A stretch of 64,000 nucleotides of DNA from Sinotaia quadrata. Its lineage: Eukaryota > Mollusca > Gastropoda > Architaenioglossa > Viviparidae. Position 1 is the first letter of the stretch. Every line of letters starts with the position of its first letter. The stretch covers positions 46,395,164-46,459,163 of the forward strand of contig CM054177.1 in NCBI GenBank assembly GCA_028829895.1, written 5' to 3'. Positions 11,931 to 24,238 of the stretch are shown piece by piece. The notes beneath the pieces were generated by a model that was not told where the DNA came from, did not search any database, and saw only the letters and a list, made by a program, of their open reading frames with translations. Both the position numbers and the translations under genes were made by a program.

Positions 11931-14090
11931 ACTGTACATTTAATTAACTTGTATTATGACCGAGAGGAGTGGCACGTCATGCCAAGTCTTGTCATGTCAA
12001 CTAATGTCTTATCACATCCTTTCACGTCACCTCTCCTGAACAATCTTTTGTGTCTACCAGTAGTTATCATGAATATCGTTGTATCTGAGAGAGATAGAGC
12101 CCAGTAGCTAGAGTGAACTCATAGTAAAAGTGACCCCTTTTCTTCAGACAGCAGCATGCGACAGTCGTGACAACTGCTACATCAGCACACTAGCATATGC
12201 ACGAAGGTCTGATCCATGTGGCTTGCACCAGTGCCAAAGAGTACCTGCGACCACTGTGTATGGCGTATCCACACCCAGCCCGTCAAACGCGGACTGAAGG
12301 ATGGTATGACTTCTACTGAATAACAGAGATAAAAGTCAGCAACCATGCTGCTGTCACCGGCATTTTACCACTCACATTTATTATTGGAATTATCCACGAG
12401 TTACATGCCAGAAGACCACAACCCTGGTCATCTCGATCAATCCGAGAAAATTCCACTGGCAAGCTGGCAGAAATGTCATTTGCGTGCTTGGAAAATAAGA
12501 AGTAGGCTATCGTAAGGCGATATTTTTCACAAAGGATGGCGATTTTCTATCTACTTTTAAAGAAAATAATTTAATTACTGGTAATCAATTTAACTAGTGT
12601 TCAGGTTAGATGCGAGTCGCGACTGCCAAGAACATAGAATTAGAATAACAGCAATAATGTACTTATACTTCTTGAATGCGTGCTGTGCGCATGCGGGAGG
12701 CATATCCGGCGCATAAATACCCATATGTTTCGATGTATTGTTAACTGCATCTGTACCGAAGTAACTCGGCAATATTCGGATTCAGAAGAATGGTAGAAGT
12801 AGAGAGTCGGTGTCGTGGAGTCGGAGTTGGAGTCGGTAAAAGTGTCATGACTCCAAATCCAAATTTTACGAGACTTGAGGCTAAGGCAGATCCAGGTTTG
12901 AACATACGTCGGTAAAAAAAGAAAAAAAAACTTTAAAATATGAAATTACATCTCATGGTAGTTGCTTATTATAAAAAGCACTTTGTGAAGTTTAGAAATA
13001 GTGAGCTACCAAAAAATATATCTTCTGCTATATAAATTTGAAGTTCGTATGAAAGATATACAAGACGAAGATGAGGCGATAGTTGGGTTGCTACGTGACG
13101 TGATTCAGTCACCTTCGCCATCTTCATCAAAAGTAACCATGAAGATAAAAAAAAAATCTAAATATACCGATATACATACGTTGGTGCTTAAATTTGGATA
13201 ATTTCGAAGAAAGAGAAAGTCCATCGTATCTAACTAAATTCAAAATAAAATTTTACCAAAGCACTGAAAGAAGATGAGAAAGTTGGTAATTTTCTGAACT
13301 AAAAATGCAATGGTTTGCTACTCCACGATTATTCAGTTTACGCATGGACTGTCACAGGTTACTCAAGTCACTGTGGAATGTTTGAATGCCTACCAAAAGA
13401 AAAAACAAACTTAAAATCTGACCATGATCTGTTATAAAATAAAGTAATACAAATGCACTAGATACTAGTGAAATGATTACAGTGGAAGAATTCTTGGAAT
13501 ATATACGTCACCAGAGAGGGAGATAACGTACCTCTCCTAGTTTTGTCCCTTTTGCGCTTGCTAAATACTTTAGCAGTGTAGTGCCTAAATCTTAACACCT
13601 TAATACGGCACTGAAGTATATATGCATGTATGTCAATCACATGTTTTGGGGCGTGGCGACACTTCATTAATTATTAAACAAATGTATTCATAAACTATGT
13701 GCATATTTTGTTATAAGTCCTCACGGTATCAACCTGTCATATCGGTTTCGCTTTTTCGAAACATGGGGAAAGGTGGTGGTGGTGGTGACGTCAGCAGTCA
13801 CTGTGTACGTGTCCTTCCTGGCTTTCGTGAATGTGGGTACCATTTGCAAAGGTTGTGCACTGAAAACCCGATAGTAGGTCAACAAGTACACGTTTCACCC
13901 GTATGGAGGTTGGTTATTCAGACGTAGTCCACGGTCGGTCATGGTTTTGCTATTTGTTTGTGGACGGCTTGGAAAACAAATCTACTGTTTTGGAAGTGAT
14001 GTAGCAAGCTATGCAAATTAATGTGATGGAAGAATGGATGTAAACATGCTTATTTTTTTCAGTCACCCTTTTCATGTATTTTGTTTAGTA
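11931..14090. other. unassigned stretch, no supported gene
   Basis: Nothing convincing is coding. At 12795-12850 the words GAGTCGG, TCGGAGTTGGAGTCGG and CATGACTCC form a loose inverted pattern, like subterminal sequence of a transposon, but no ends can be set. Short frames at 12590-12772, 13001-13201, 13458-13667 and 13697-13927 lack family features. A TGACGTCA octamer occurs near 13787. Confidence 0.45.
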
Positions 14091-14335
14091 CATGGAGTCA
14101 GTGTAGTGTTGAGTGTTGTGCAGTCCAGTTAAACATGGAGTCAGTGTGGTGTTGAGTGTTGTGCAGTCCAGTTAAACATGGAGTCAGTGTGGTGTTGAGT
14201 GTTGTGCAGTCCAGTTAAACATGAAGTCAGTGTGGTCTTGAGTGCTGTGCACTCTAGTTAGATATGGAGTCAGTGTGGTTTTGAGTGCTGTGCACTCCAG
14301 TTAAACATGGAGTCAGTGTGGTGTTGAGTGCTAAC
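14091..14335. repeat. 43-bp tandem array, 5.5 copies
   Basis: The unit begins CATGGAGTCAGTGTGG and includes GTGCAGTCCAGTTAAA. Unit starts at 14091, 14134, 14177, 14220, 14263 and 14306 are exactly 43 bp apart. Confidence 0.96.
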
Positions 14336-15064
14336 AATTATATACTATTTAATGATTTTTTTATAGTATCGTAATGCCGTGCATATCACTACATGAATAG
14401 ACGGACAGATGGTTGGATGGCTGGATGAATGGAACAATGAACGTCTGCATTATAAGGCGACATTTCCACCCAACCCTCAATTAATATATTGTCGGAACAA
14501 ATGATAAATGCACAATTTCAAAGTAAACAAAAAGAAATGTCTTAAATTTTAATGTATGTAACTTGATGGATGGATGGTTGGATGGATGGATGCGTCGTTG
14601 GTTGGATGAATGGGCCATTGGTTGAGTACATAAGTGTTTGGCTGTGTGGACAGATGATTTGGAATAATGGTGGTTAGATGATTAGATTGAATTAATTTGA
14701 ATGAGTGGGATATGAGTTATTTTTAAGTTTTTTGCTTTTTGTTTTGTATCCGCTTGTACTCTTTTCAGTTTGTGCTTGAATTTAGTAAACTCGTGAAGCA
14801 AATGAAAGTTGTTTGTTTGACATTATACGAAGTTAAGATAAATTACTCACTACTCAGCTTTAACTCATTAGTACTCCCTCGTGGAGAACGCACGTGTCAA
14901 ACTATTGTTTGCAGAGAATGGGAGGTATAAGAGCAGGTAGATGGGGAATAATTCTTGCCATGAAAAAAAACAACTTACAAGCATGCAGGTCTTTCACAAA
15001 TTTCCGTTTTGCGCAAAGCAAAAAAGGGGTTAATTCTATGGATTGGCAGTTTGCCTGCACTTAA
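14336..15064. other. unassigned stretch with degenerate GGAT repeats
   Basis: GGATGGATGG-type simple sequence occurs around 14410-14430 and 14568-14625. No gene is supported. Confidence 0.5.
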
Positions 15065-15362
15065 TACCAGACTCTTCCTTTACTGACATTATGGCACAGT
15101 ACTGCGTGAATTTGTATTGACGTAATAACACACTCTTCCTTTACTGACATTATGGCACATTACTACGTGTATTTGTATTGTAATAACATACTCTTCCTTT
15201 ACTGACATTATGGCACATTACCGCGTGTATTTGTATTGACGTAATAACATACTCTTCCTTTACTGACATTATGGCACATTACCGCGTGTATTTGTATTGA
15301 CGTAATAACAGACTCTTCCTTTACTGACATTATGGCACATTACTACGTGTATTTGTATTGAA
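15065..15362. repeat. 61-bp tandem array, 5 copies
   Basis: The unit contains ACTCTTCCTTTACTGACATT and TTGTATTGACGTAATAACA. Copies start at 15071, 15132, 15190, 15251 and 15312; the one 58-bp step is due to a small deletion that removes the TGACG part. Confidence 0.95.
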
Positions 15363-15469
15363 TTACATTCTTGAAAAGGCTCGCTTTCTGATCGTGAATA
15401 ACGAGAGTAGTTGTAAGGGAAACCAAACACAGTTTTATAGAAACACAGAGAAGCTTATCACAATATGAA

Positions 15470-15612
15470 GGTGTTGTGTGTCATTTGTGTACCATGTTTG
15501 TGCGTGTCATGTGTGTGCGTTCGTGAGCCGTATGTGTGTGTGTGTGAGTGCGTGCGTGCGTGTGTGTGTGTGTGTGTGCGTGTGCATGTGTGTGAGTGCA
15601 CGTGTAAATGGT
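15470..15612. repeat. GT-rich low-complexity block
   Basis: Interrupted (GT)n with GC substitutions, densest at 15535-15600. The following stretch to 16240 shows no gene or array. Confidence 0.9.
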
Positions 15613-16243
15613 CTGTCAGATGGTTAGGCCGTTGTTTTTAGTTTTAAATGTAAGTTGTATAACAAAGATTAATATAAATGGATCAAGCAGCACCAGTTAA
15701 AGGACAGCTGAAATGTTTGCAAATAATGCACAGTTAAACATGTGACTGAATTCCTTATAATGTTTGTGAGTTTAATTACGTTATATTTGACAGTTTTAAT
15801 GTAATTTATTTAATTATTTGTTGGTTTTTCTTCTCCAGTTGTCGTTTCCTAAATAATTCACAAGCCTATAATAAAATTCCATCAACTAGCTGTCATCTTC
15901 ATTTCACAACCAATGACGTGAGAAACGACAAATTCTGATGATCTTGTTTAATGGTCTCCCTTGGTTGATATACCTCTGAAAACAAAGTAAACTCCAGTAT
16001 TATTATTAAAGTGAAGTTAGCATCCGCATTCAAATTAAGCTGATTTCACGAATGGTTGCAAAGCACCTAGGGATAATTTCTGGATGAAACCTTACAGTTG
16101 AAAGGTCATTATTTTAAGAGTCAATCCAATAAAACGGCAACTTATCACGCGTTATTTTGACTGCACAATCAGTCGTTTGCTTGTGATCCATCAAACCACT
16201 CAGTTATAATAAGCCTTTTTGTTGGGGTTCTTCCTACATGTGA

Positions 16244-16783
16244 CTAATTTTTGTCCATGAAACGTGTTATGTCTTCAAACAAGCGTTGTTGTTCTTCAGT
16301 GAAGTCGCATGGAATTTCCCCAGCGTGGTTGTCAACTGGAATTGACTGTTGTGAGGTTGTGGAATTTTCATTGTCTTCAATGTCAGTGTATCGGGTTGTG
16401 GTATTCGTTTGTTGCTGTTCTGTCTCCTGTATTTCTAGAGCTGTAAGAAACCTATTTTGTAGTATCGCTCTCTTCTGGTCCAGGAGCCGCTGTTCACTGA
16501 TTATATCATCTGGATGGTGTCTGAGCCGGAGTTCATGCATCCTTTTTCTATATCCTCTTGCTGTTGGTTGGATTTGATAATAAGGGATTTGTATGTTTTT
16601 CTCTCTGGTCCATCTCCTCCGAGTTGTCGCTTGCATTTCAGCAGCCCATTTTTCACTGGAACACCATGAAACATCAATGCCTAGCGCAGACCTTGTTAAC
16701 ACGGGCGAAGTCTGATCCGGTATGGAATCAAATTTTGTTTGTAATAGATTATAACTAGTGAGCAATGAATAAAACCAGTTCAC
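16244..16783 (-). CDS. intact ORF with retrotransposon-type N-terminal domain
   Basis: This 179-codon frame is the clearest protein-like ORF outside the NKCC-type gene. At about residues 53-110 it reads RRRWTREKN, QIPYYQIQPTARGYRKRM, HELRL and SEQRLLDQKRAI, then LQNRFLTALEIQE. This pattern (RRRW-T/S-RE, RGYR+RM, EQRL.DQ.RAI, W/F-L...E+E) resembles a conserved N-terminal block that I associate with polyproteins of invertebrate non-LTR retrotransposons, upstream of the reverse transcriptase. The C-terminal third is polar (TEQQQTNTTTRY, TTSQQS) and ends FEDITRFMDKN. No reverse transcriptase motif follows, so it is a truncated 5' fragment, or a domesticated exon. The first methionine (16783) may not be the real start. 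Assignment is from pattern memory, hence moderate. Confidence 0.5.
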   Translation of the reverse strand: MNWFYSLLTSYNLLQTKFDSIPDQTSPVLTRSALGIDVSWCSSEKWAAEMQATTRRRWTREKNIQIPYYQIQPTARGYRKRMHELRLRHHPDDIISEQRLLDQKRAILQNRFLTALEIQETEQQQTNTTTRYTDIEDNENSTTSQQSIPVDNHAGEIPCDFTEEQQRLFEDITRFMDKN

Positions 16784-16875
16784 GACATTCTGTCCACATA
16801 AATCAGGTCACAGTATTTGCATACTAGTAAATTAGCTTCTCCCTATTTTTAATTTATTTGTTATATAAGTTGCTA

Positions 16876-17190
16876 AAATTGTCAGTGACCCGACCTTGGG
16901 TACTTCTTATGGTGTTAGTTAGAAAGTGTCTGAGTCTGAAGTAAACAGCCTGAGGCAAGAATATTCTAGATTTTCTGAACTAATGGAAACTGAGTGAGCA
17001 GTTTCCTATTGTCCAATGATTATAATCATAATTATGATTTATGAGAACGAGATTAACCAATGGGCTGAGTTTAAGGAGTTCACTTGCTGTAGAGAATTTT
17101 ACACCCTAGCACTTTCAATTCAAGTGACAAAGAGAGAAGTCCAGCTTGAAGGCAGTTGTTAGCTTGAGTGGTGAGTTTGATTGACTGATG
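16876..17190. repeat. dispersed repeat family C, copy 1
   Basis: This stretch aligns in order with 45187-45785: TTGTCAGTGACCCGACCTTGGG here against TTGTCAGAGTAACCTGAACTTGGG there (both shown only as starts), then ATGATTTATGAGAACGAGA, CCAATGGGCTGAG, TTGCTGT and AAGTGACAAAGAGAGAAGTCC. A weaker relative lies at 19315-19460, where AGAAGTCTGGTTCTAAGGCA corresponds. Copies at 17190 and 19450 are both followed by GGTGAGTT. A start with TGT would fit an LTR, but no CA end, target duplication or partner LTR was found. Confidence 0.5.
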
Positions 17191-17767
17191 CAATTTTTTA
17201 CTATGACATGTTATATTTGTGTTATGTAGAGATGTACTATGTGAGTTAACTTTTATGTTTGAACTAAGCTTCACCCAGTGGTGTACTAATATGTGACATT
17301 GTTTGATATGCTGTGTTTATTTTACCATGTGTGTGCAAGGGGATAATGAATACTGTTGCAGGAATTTAAGTTTGAGAATAGAGTGTCAGATAGAATGGAG
17401 TTATATTGTGATAAACAAGAAACTTAAGTTATTTTTATATTAGTAAAAATCACTGTCAAACATGGGCGATATTAAGCACAGATAAAAAATCATGGTCAAA
17501 ATTGATGTTAATACAGTTCATCAGTCAGTCTTTTGGATTGCTTTTGTTAGTATGATGCATACAATCACTCATGGACATTTTTTTTGTTTATTCAAAGCAT
17601 AATTCAGTCTTAAAGATTGCTTGTTATTTGCTTAATGCGACAATCAGTAGTCTTGGACAGAATTTATATTTATTAGTATAGTCAATCATGAAAATGTTTT
17701 TAGAATACACTAATCAATCACGGATGTACTTTGATAAGGTAGTGTAGTGCACCAAGCAATCTAGGGG

Positions 17768-17935
17768 GATTTTTGTTAATATTAGGTATTCATCGCTCAT
17801 GGACAATGTTTGTTAATATAAGGTATTCATCGCTCATGGACAATTTTTGTTAATATAAGGTATTCATTACTCATGGACAATTTTTGTTAATATAACGCAT
17901 TCATCGATATCGGACGAATTTGGTTAATATAACTC
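17768..17935. repeat. 37-bp tandem array, 4 copies
   Basis: The unit contains GGTATTCATCGCTCATGGAC. Starts at 17785, 17822, 17859 and 17896 are 37 bp apart. The flanking stretch from 17190 contains diverged relatives (AATCATGGACATTT-like words), so the region may be one old, decaying array. Confidence 0.93.
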
Positions 17936-19314
17936 CAGTCAGTTTTTAAAAAAGTAAGTCTCTAAAATGCATCAATAAGCTATGGACAATTTTGGCTTAT
18001 ATAATGCACCTAGTCGGTCTTCAAAGAAATAATTCTGTACAATGTACCAAAAACAATCTTGGACGATTGCTATGAATATAATATTTATTTTTTTATCCCC
18101 CACCACCACCAATATCGTTTTACAACTCAGCAGTAACATTTCTCCCTTGCGTTCTGAGCAGGCGTATCTTATGCAAAACACCGACTTGATCTATGAGTGC
18201 TCAGCAATTTGAACGAAGTCTACCAACGGCACCTCTTGCACTCGCAATGCAAGCTTAAATTGCCCCGTAATTATGGCTCTTGTGCTGGGTATTTGCCAAC
18301 TGCTCATGTGATGCAAATACTACACATTAAAATAGATCTTAGAAGTGCAATTATTTACGTGTATTTTTAAATGTCGTGAAGGAAACAAACTACGTTGCGC
18401 TTATAAGATGGCAGTGTTCCAGTTAATTATATTCACCATCCCCACCCCCTCCGGCAACCGCCTCTTAGTAGCATGATAAGTTCTGATGAGTAATGTTTTG
18501 CATTTCTGTGCTGAACAACAAATACAATAATACTAACCAAAAAAAAGTAACAAAACCATATCAACACTATCCTCACTAACAAGAACAATAATAATGATGA
18601 GGAAAAGAAGAATGTTAATAATATTGAATGCAACGATGATGTTGATGATTATGATGATCTCGCACGATACCAAATTACTGACTCTGCAAGAGCATGGATG
18701 ATACACCAGTCACTGTTGGGACGTGAGCAGGAGCATGAAACATAGACATCAGGAGGCATAATGAGAAAACAAAATCTTAGACAGGAGTCTATTATAGATA
18801 TTAGGCACAATGAAGCAACAAAATCTATGGAGTCTATCATAATGTGACATGCACCCTTTGTTACTGGTTATTATTATTATTAGTAGTAATCATGCATAAC
18901 TAATAAAGTACTCATCTGAATAGAATTGTGGTGCTAATAATGACAGAAAAGAATGGGGATCAAAATATTTAAACTAGAAGGGTACTTTAATAAACTATAA
19001 AGAACCACAGAGTTGCCCCATTACTAAAAGCAGCACTCCACGGAAACCTCCGCTTCCTCAGTGTGATGCTGGGAAGTCACTCTTGCCTAACATAAAGAAA
19101 TTAACCCAGTGGTGTTAATAGTCACTTAATTTTTCACGCTCCTTTGCGAGCTAAAATCCGACGGAAGGACGATTTCCGACCCAGACTGTTAAATTATATA
19201 GTTACAAGCATAGCTGTCTGATGGAGGATGGCTGGGAGGTGGACACAGGTAACATCCGATTGAAATAGATAAGTCCTGATCAGAAATCTAGGTACACCAC
19301 TGTGAATGGCGAAC
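17936..19314. other. unassigned stretch, no supported gene
   Basis: The short minus-strand frames at 17972-18181, 18433-18633 and 18649-18840 have no features of known proteins. A GATGATGATT-like simple stretch lies near 18590-18660. Confidence 0.45.
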
Positions 19315-20240
19315 ATGGGTGTTGAGAGAGTGAATGAATGGTTCCGGTTGGTTGACACATGGAGTTTATAAAAACCCAGTCTAACCTTTTTGCAATTACT
19401 TGCCACAAACATTAGAAGTCTGGTTCTAAGGCAATCGTCAGCCAAGTGGTGAGTTATCTGACCAATAGTACGAGAATGGACTTACAATAATTTGAAGTTA
19501 AAATTATTGTTCATGCATTGATTTGATATATTGTATATTTTGAAGCTTCATTGATATGTATATGTTAGAAATTATGTATTAGTGAATGAAGTATGTATGA
19601 GGGTTAACAATTCTCTTGCAGACATGTAAGTTGAATGACTGGAGAGAAATCGAGAGAGAGAGAGTGTAGGAAATTATGAACTGAATTTTAAGTGTTGCGC
19701 TTGAATGTTTTTCAGGGCGTGCCTCTCAGCTTTCGGCTTCCAGCTTCAGCCTTCAGCTTTCTGCTTTCTCTTTTGGCTTTTGGCTTCTTATTGACGTGAC
19801 GTAAATTCGTCTTGAGAGATTTCTGTAATTGACGTTTGAATCATCTGGAAATCCCAGGGTGGTGAGAGTGCAGACGTCTATTATCAACGAAGTCCCTATT
19901 TCCAGGAGACCCCAGAGTGCTCAACACACAGTGTACACGAGCAAAATAGACTCTGGTGTTTCATCAACAGTTATAAACTTTCTATATGTGTTTATCTACG
20001 ACGCGGAATATGGTGGCTCGACAGAACAGGTCACAAACTCAGTTAATTATCTTTCTCTTTTCTAATCTCGTGATTAGAATCTGTAAGTTTGATTAGAGAT
20101 TGTTCCTTCAGATAGTCGTTGTTAAATATTGATTGTGAACACTTGATTACTAATGTAAATACGTGATTGTTTCAAACTTGTATTTTGTTAATATATTATT
20201 TTATAATAAATCTTTATCTTTTGTTAAATCCTTCTTATGC
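19315..20240. other. family C relative and LTR-like unique sequence
   Basis: The first 150 bp resemble family C. A degenerate GGCTTC/AGCTTT simple stretch follows at 19720-19790. From 19800 to 20240 the sequence is richer in GC and CpG, then becomes AT-rich and ends with AATAAATC near 20206, an arrangement seen in LTRs (promoter, then polyadenylation signal). No matching second LTR or primer-binding site was seen. The 78-codon frame at 19829-20065 is unrecognised. Confidence 0.3.
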
Positions 20241-20990
20241 ATGTTAATTGATACATGTCTGGAGTAGTCAGTGGGTGGACGGGGGCTTCATGAGTCAATG
20301 ATTGGATGAAAGTTAGTAAAATTGTGAAATTACATAAGTTCCCCCCTGCGAACAGATAAATTATGTGTCGGTAGTACGTTACTTATAGTGGTGTGTGAGT
20401 GTGGAATTCGTGTTGGAAACAAATCCTAAATTTAACCACTGATAAGTGATTATGTCTATTAAATGATAAAGGAATTCATAATAATAATCATACTAGAGGC
20501 AAAACGTATTATAGCGGCCACACCCAGCAAGGACCGTGTAAATAGTAGAATTCCAAAGGCAGAGTTCGCAAACAACTGAACGACACACAGTAGAACTCGT
20601 GTGAATAATTAATTATTGATAATATTGTCATAACATTTCAAACTAAATAATATAACTGTCAAAAAGGACTGCGTGCAACACAATGGAAATCCGCGACGCT
20701 TAATACTCTACGGAAATGCCTACATCCGTACCAACTAGTCGCGATGATTTCGCATGACACACTCTGTTTGCATCAGCTCTTCTCTGGCTTCATTGAAGAG
20801 TAGCCAAAAGTGAAATTGAAAGTGTTAGCAACTAACTGAAATAGAAACAAGGAGGAAAGAGAACAAAAACAATAAAAAGGACTCTAAATATAACAGGCTA
20901 GACAATAAAGTAACTAAGGTTACTTCCAGGTTGTATTAAGGCCTGCTGGGGGTGACTCAGAAATAGAATTGGTTGAGTTCCTGGCTCCAG
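20241..20990. other. unassigned stretch
   Basis: No open frame, terminal repeat or array is evident. Confidence 0.5.
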
Positions 20991-21470
20991 CTTTTAACAG
21001 AATTGTTCTGACAGTCCAGCATTCAGAAGTATTGTAATGACAGTCCACATTTAGAAGTATTGTAATGACAATGCAGCATTTAGAATATTGAAATGAGACT
21101 GCAGAGTTTAAAAGCATTGTAATAACAATTATTGTACTGACAATCCAGCATTTAGAAGTATTGTAATGACAAGGCAGAGTTTAAAAGCATTGTACTGACA
21201 ATCCAGCATTTAGAAGTATTGTACCGACAGTCCAGCATTTAGAAGTATTGTAATGACAATCCAGAGTTATGAAGTATTTTACTGACAATCCAGCATTTAG
21301 AAGTATCGTAATAACAATCCAGAATTTAGAAGTATTGTTTTGACAATCGAGCATTTGGAAGTATTGTAATGACAATGCAGTATTTTGAAGTATTGTAATG
21401 ACAATTCAGAGTTATGAAGTATTGTACTGAAAATCCATCATTTAGAAGTACTGTACTGAACCAAGCACTG
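20991..21470. repeat. about 29-bp tandem array, roughly 16 degenerate copies
   Basis: The unit is close to GACAATCCAGCATTTAGAAG followed by TATTGTAAT. Copies vary at several positions and by one or two bases in length. The minus-strand frames across it (20920-21117, 21181-21375, 21326-21523) are artefacts of this repetition. Confidence 0.93.
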
Positions 21471-21921
21471 TTATTAGTGACATATATTTTCATTATGGAC
21501 AGATACCCAATGCCATTATTCACGAACTGACATTATTGACACATTCATGCACAGTCACCATTGATATATATTCCATTGCTCTGTCTCTGCATTCATATAT
21601 TACTGACGCAATCATTAAAACCATCATTGACTGGCATACGCATTACCAATTCTGATATGTCTCAGTTATGACGAATTCATGCACGTGACTTTGATTAAAA
21701 AAGCATCAGACTAACAGACAGACATAATGGACAAATAGGTAGACTAAAGTACAAAAGTATATAATAGTGGCTAGCATGATAACCTAGCGTATGGATGGAT
21801 AAATTGTCAGATGCATAGATAGGTAAACATACATGCATATATAGATCGTAAAATAGAATGCTGGCTGGGAGACAATGTGGTTGAGTGGTGGTGCATTAAT
21901 GGATAGATGGATAGGCATTTA

Positions 21922-22150
21922 CAGGGCGGCCCAAAAGTAGGTTTACAGTTATCACGTAGACTATTTATTTGAAAAATGAATGTAATCTTTTAAATCATTT
22001 ATTGTTTTGGGTTTCTTCTCATAATCCTTGTTCTTAACCACACCCCCCAAAAATAAACCCATAGGTGTCAGGTCAGGTGAACGTGGTGGCCACCATTCAA
22101 CCATATAAAAGGTAGTTTAATAACTGTAAACCTACATTTGGGCCACCGTG
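21922..22150. mobile_element. mariner-type deletion derivative, 229 bp, complete ends
   Basis: The left end starts CAGGGCGGCCCAAAAGTAGG and the right end, reverse-complemented, starts CACGGTGGCCCAAATGTAGG; both go on with TTTACAG, giving 27-bp inverted repeats with few mismatches. The element is flanked by TA at 21920-21921 and TA at 22151-22152, the target duplication of Tc1/mariner elements. Inside, only the last part of a transposase gene is kept, on the minus strand. It is therefore an internally deleted, non-autonomous copy. Confidence 0.92.
21972..22102 (-). pseudogene. mariner transposase C-terminal fragment
   Basis: Read on the minus strand, the frame gives VEWWPPRSPDLTPMGLFLGG, then VVKNKDYEKKPKTINDLK, DYIHFSNK and a stop. 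PPRSPDLTP contains the third catalytic aspartate region of mariner transposases, and the spacing to the terminal NKDYEKKPKTINDLK-like helix is as usual. About 46 residues remain without any frame break, of about 340 in a full transposase; the rest was deleted. Confidence 0.88.
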
Positions 22151-22309
22151 TATAATGGGAGAAGATTTTAATTACAAGAAAACAACAGCTTGGTGCGTAT
22201 ATCAGAACAACGAAAAAAAAAAATTAAAACTACATACTTTGAAATAAAATCAGATGATTATACACATACGTTAACAGGTACCAAACTGAATTCAAAGCAT
22301 TACTATTTA

Positions 22310-22500
22310 AACAACAATACACACACACACATACAACACTTTTGTGCACGCGCACGCACACGTACAAACATACACTTGCGCATATACACATACTTAACAT
22401 ATTTCACACACATACAAATGTACATACATATTTGCGTATACACATACTTCACACGCGCGCGCACACACACACACATATTTGCACACACATATTTTCTCAT
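22310..22500. repeat. CA/CG-rich low-complexity block
   Basis: Interrupted (CA)n and (GC)n runs. Overlapping frames on both strands here are artefacts of the simple sequence. Confidence 0.9.
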
Positions 22501-22727
22501 TTTAGGCATGTCGGATTATTTCTAAACTGCTCAACTGTCTTGTTTCTAAGCAACAAGCGTGGTGCTGATGAAAATACACAATTATTCAGGCGCTCTTCGA
22601 TTTCTTAGAAATATTATCGGAGTGGCATATTTTCGCATTAAGCAACACTTTGAACAAATGCCTGAAGTCAATATGTGATACATAATTAATTCAGTCATAC
22701 GTGTTTCACCGAATTCATACACACATG

Positions 22728-22764
22728 CATACACACACTCAGCTACAAACGTGCAATCGTACAT

Positions 22765-22795
<31 letters not shown>

Positions 22796-22804
22796 CACAC
22801 ACAT
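22728..22804. repeat. (CA)n with (GCAC)n segment
   Basis: GCACGCACGCACGCACGCAC followed by CA dinucleotides ending at 22803. Confidence 0.9.
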
Positions 22805-22869
22805 TTGAAAGAATTTCAGTGTCTGGGTCGAGAGTTTTAAGTACAAATAAGAAAGTATGCACTTTTGCT

Positions 22870-23235
22870 TTATGTCAGTGGGCCGAGACTTAATGTAGTC
22901 AGAGGTCGAGACACAATATAGTCAGTGGGCCGAGACTTATATGCAGTCAGTGGGCCGAGAGTTCAAATACATGTAAAAGGGAATGCATTTTACAATTACA
23001 ATGTAGTCAGGAGGCCGAGACATAACGGTGTCAGTGGGCCGAGACATAATGTAGTCAGTGGGCCAAGACACAATGTAGTCAGGGGACCGAGAGTTCAAAT
23101 ACATGTGAAAAGGAATGTATTTTGTTTTTATATATTGTAGTCATTTGGTCGAGACATAATGTTTGAGTGGGTCGAGACATAATGTGTTCAGTGGGTCGAA
23201 GCGTAGTGTAGCCAGTGGGTCAAGAGTTGCAGGAA
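22870..23235. repeat. interspersed about 24-bp tandem array
   Basis: The word GTCAGTGGGCCGAGACATAA recurs about a dozen times with variants (GGGCCAAGAC, GGGTCGAGAC). Two longer higher-order copies share GAGAGTTCAAATACATGT and GAATG, at about 22955 and 23090, so the array has two levels of repetition. Confidence 0.9.
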
Positions 23236-23988
23236 CACATGCGCCTTTCCATGACATAATGTATGCTGTAGAAGACCACCGAGGGGCTGTCCACAAACTC
23301 TTGGCTTTCATCAGCAATCTCATTCTCAGAATCGAATGCGAAATCCATTCATCTGGCAGGCCATCCAGCCAGCCAGGTAACAACGCACTACGAACAATCT
23401 ATCTGCCACAAGGCTGGGCATCTAACTCATCTGTCTCGGCGATATATTTTACACCTAATTGTCGCAGCGCGCCATGTTAGCCTAACACCGCTTGAAGTAT
23501 CAGGAGAATGTGAAGAATGTCAGGAATTATGTCGGTTTTTCTCAATGCTATAGAGTTGATGAAATCGATTGCAACAGCCCCTCCCCCCTCACCGTCCAGT
23601 CTCTCTTTCTTTCGACCTGGCGGGTTTCTAGAATAACCGATATTTCAATACTGTGTTATCTTTAATAATATTGCACACAGCCCGCTCTGTTTCTAGTGAC
23701 TTTGACATGAACATTGCTGTATGCTAGTAAGGGTGAATAGGGTAAACAGGATGGATTTGGGTTGACGGGTTTATTTATATTATTAAAAGTAAATAGAGTG
23801 ATTATTTCTAATTTTCGGTATCATTTTTTGTAATTTATTACAAGAGCTGGCTGATGTTAAGCAGTGCCAAAATTCACACTGACTTATTACAAGACAGCAC
23901 TTGAATTATTAATACTTTCTCTCCATTCAGTGCTGATGAGCGTTTACGATTATCACATGTGCTTATCTTTATTTTCATATTTGTTTGT
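23236..23988. other. unassigned stretch
   Basis: Short frames over 23141-23480 on both strands overlap the array end and look fortuitous. No gene is supported. Confidence 0.45.
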
Positions 23989-24236
23989 TTATTGAAATCC
24001 TGATACCGTTAACAATAAAACTTGTGTTTAACTTCTTTTTTTCAGATTATTATGTTTGCTTATTGAAATCCAGATACAAGTAACAATAAAACTTGTGTTT
24101 AACTTCTTTTTTTCAGATTATTACGTTTGTTTATTGAAATCCTGATACAAGTAACAATACAACTTGTGTTTAACTTCTTTTTTTCAGATTATTATGTTTG
24201 CTTATTGAAATCCAGATACAAGTAACAATACAAAAC
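23989..24236. repeat. 71-bp tandem array, 3.5 copies
   Basis: The unit contains ATTGAAATCCTGATACAAGT and CTTCTTTTTTTCAGATTATT. ATTGAAATCC recurs at 23991, 24062, 24133 and 24204. Each unit includes a pyrimidine tract plus CAG that looks like a 3' splice site. Confidence 0.95.
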
Positions 24237-24238
24237 AT

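Noticed and set aside
19829..20065. 78-codon plus-strand frame as a host gene
   Set aside because: No recognised motif, no splice sites, and the surrounding sequence looks like an LTR or 5' repeat; evidence is too thin.
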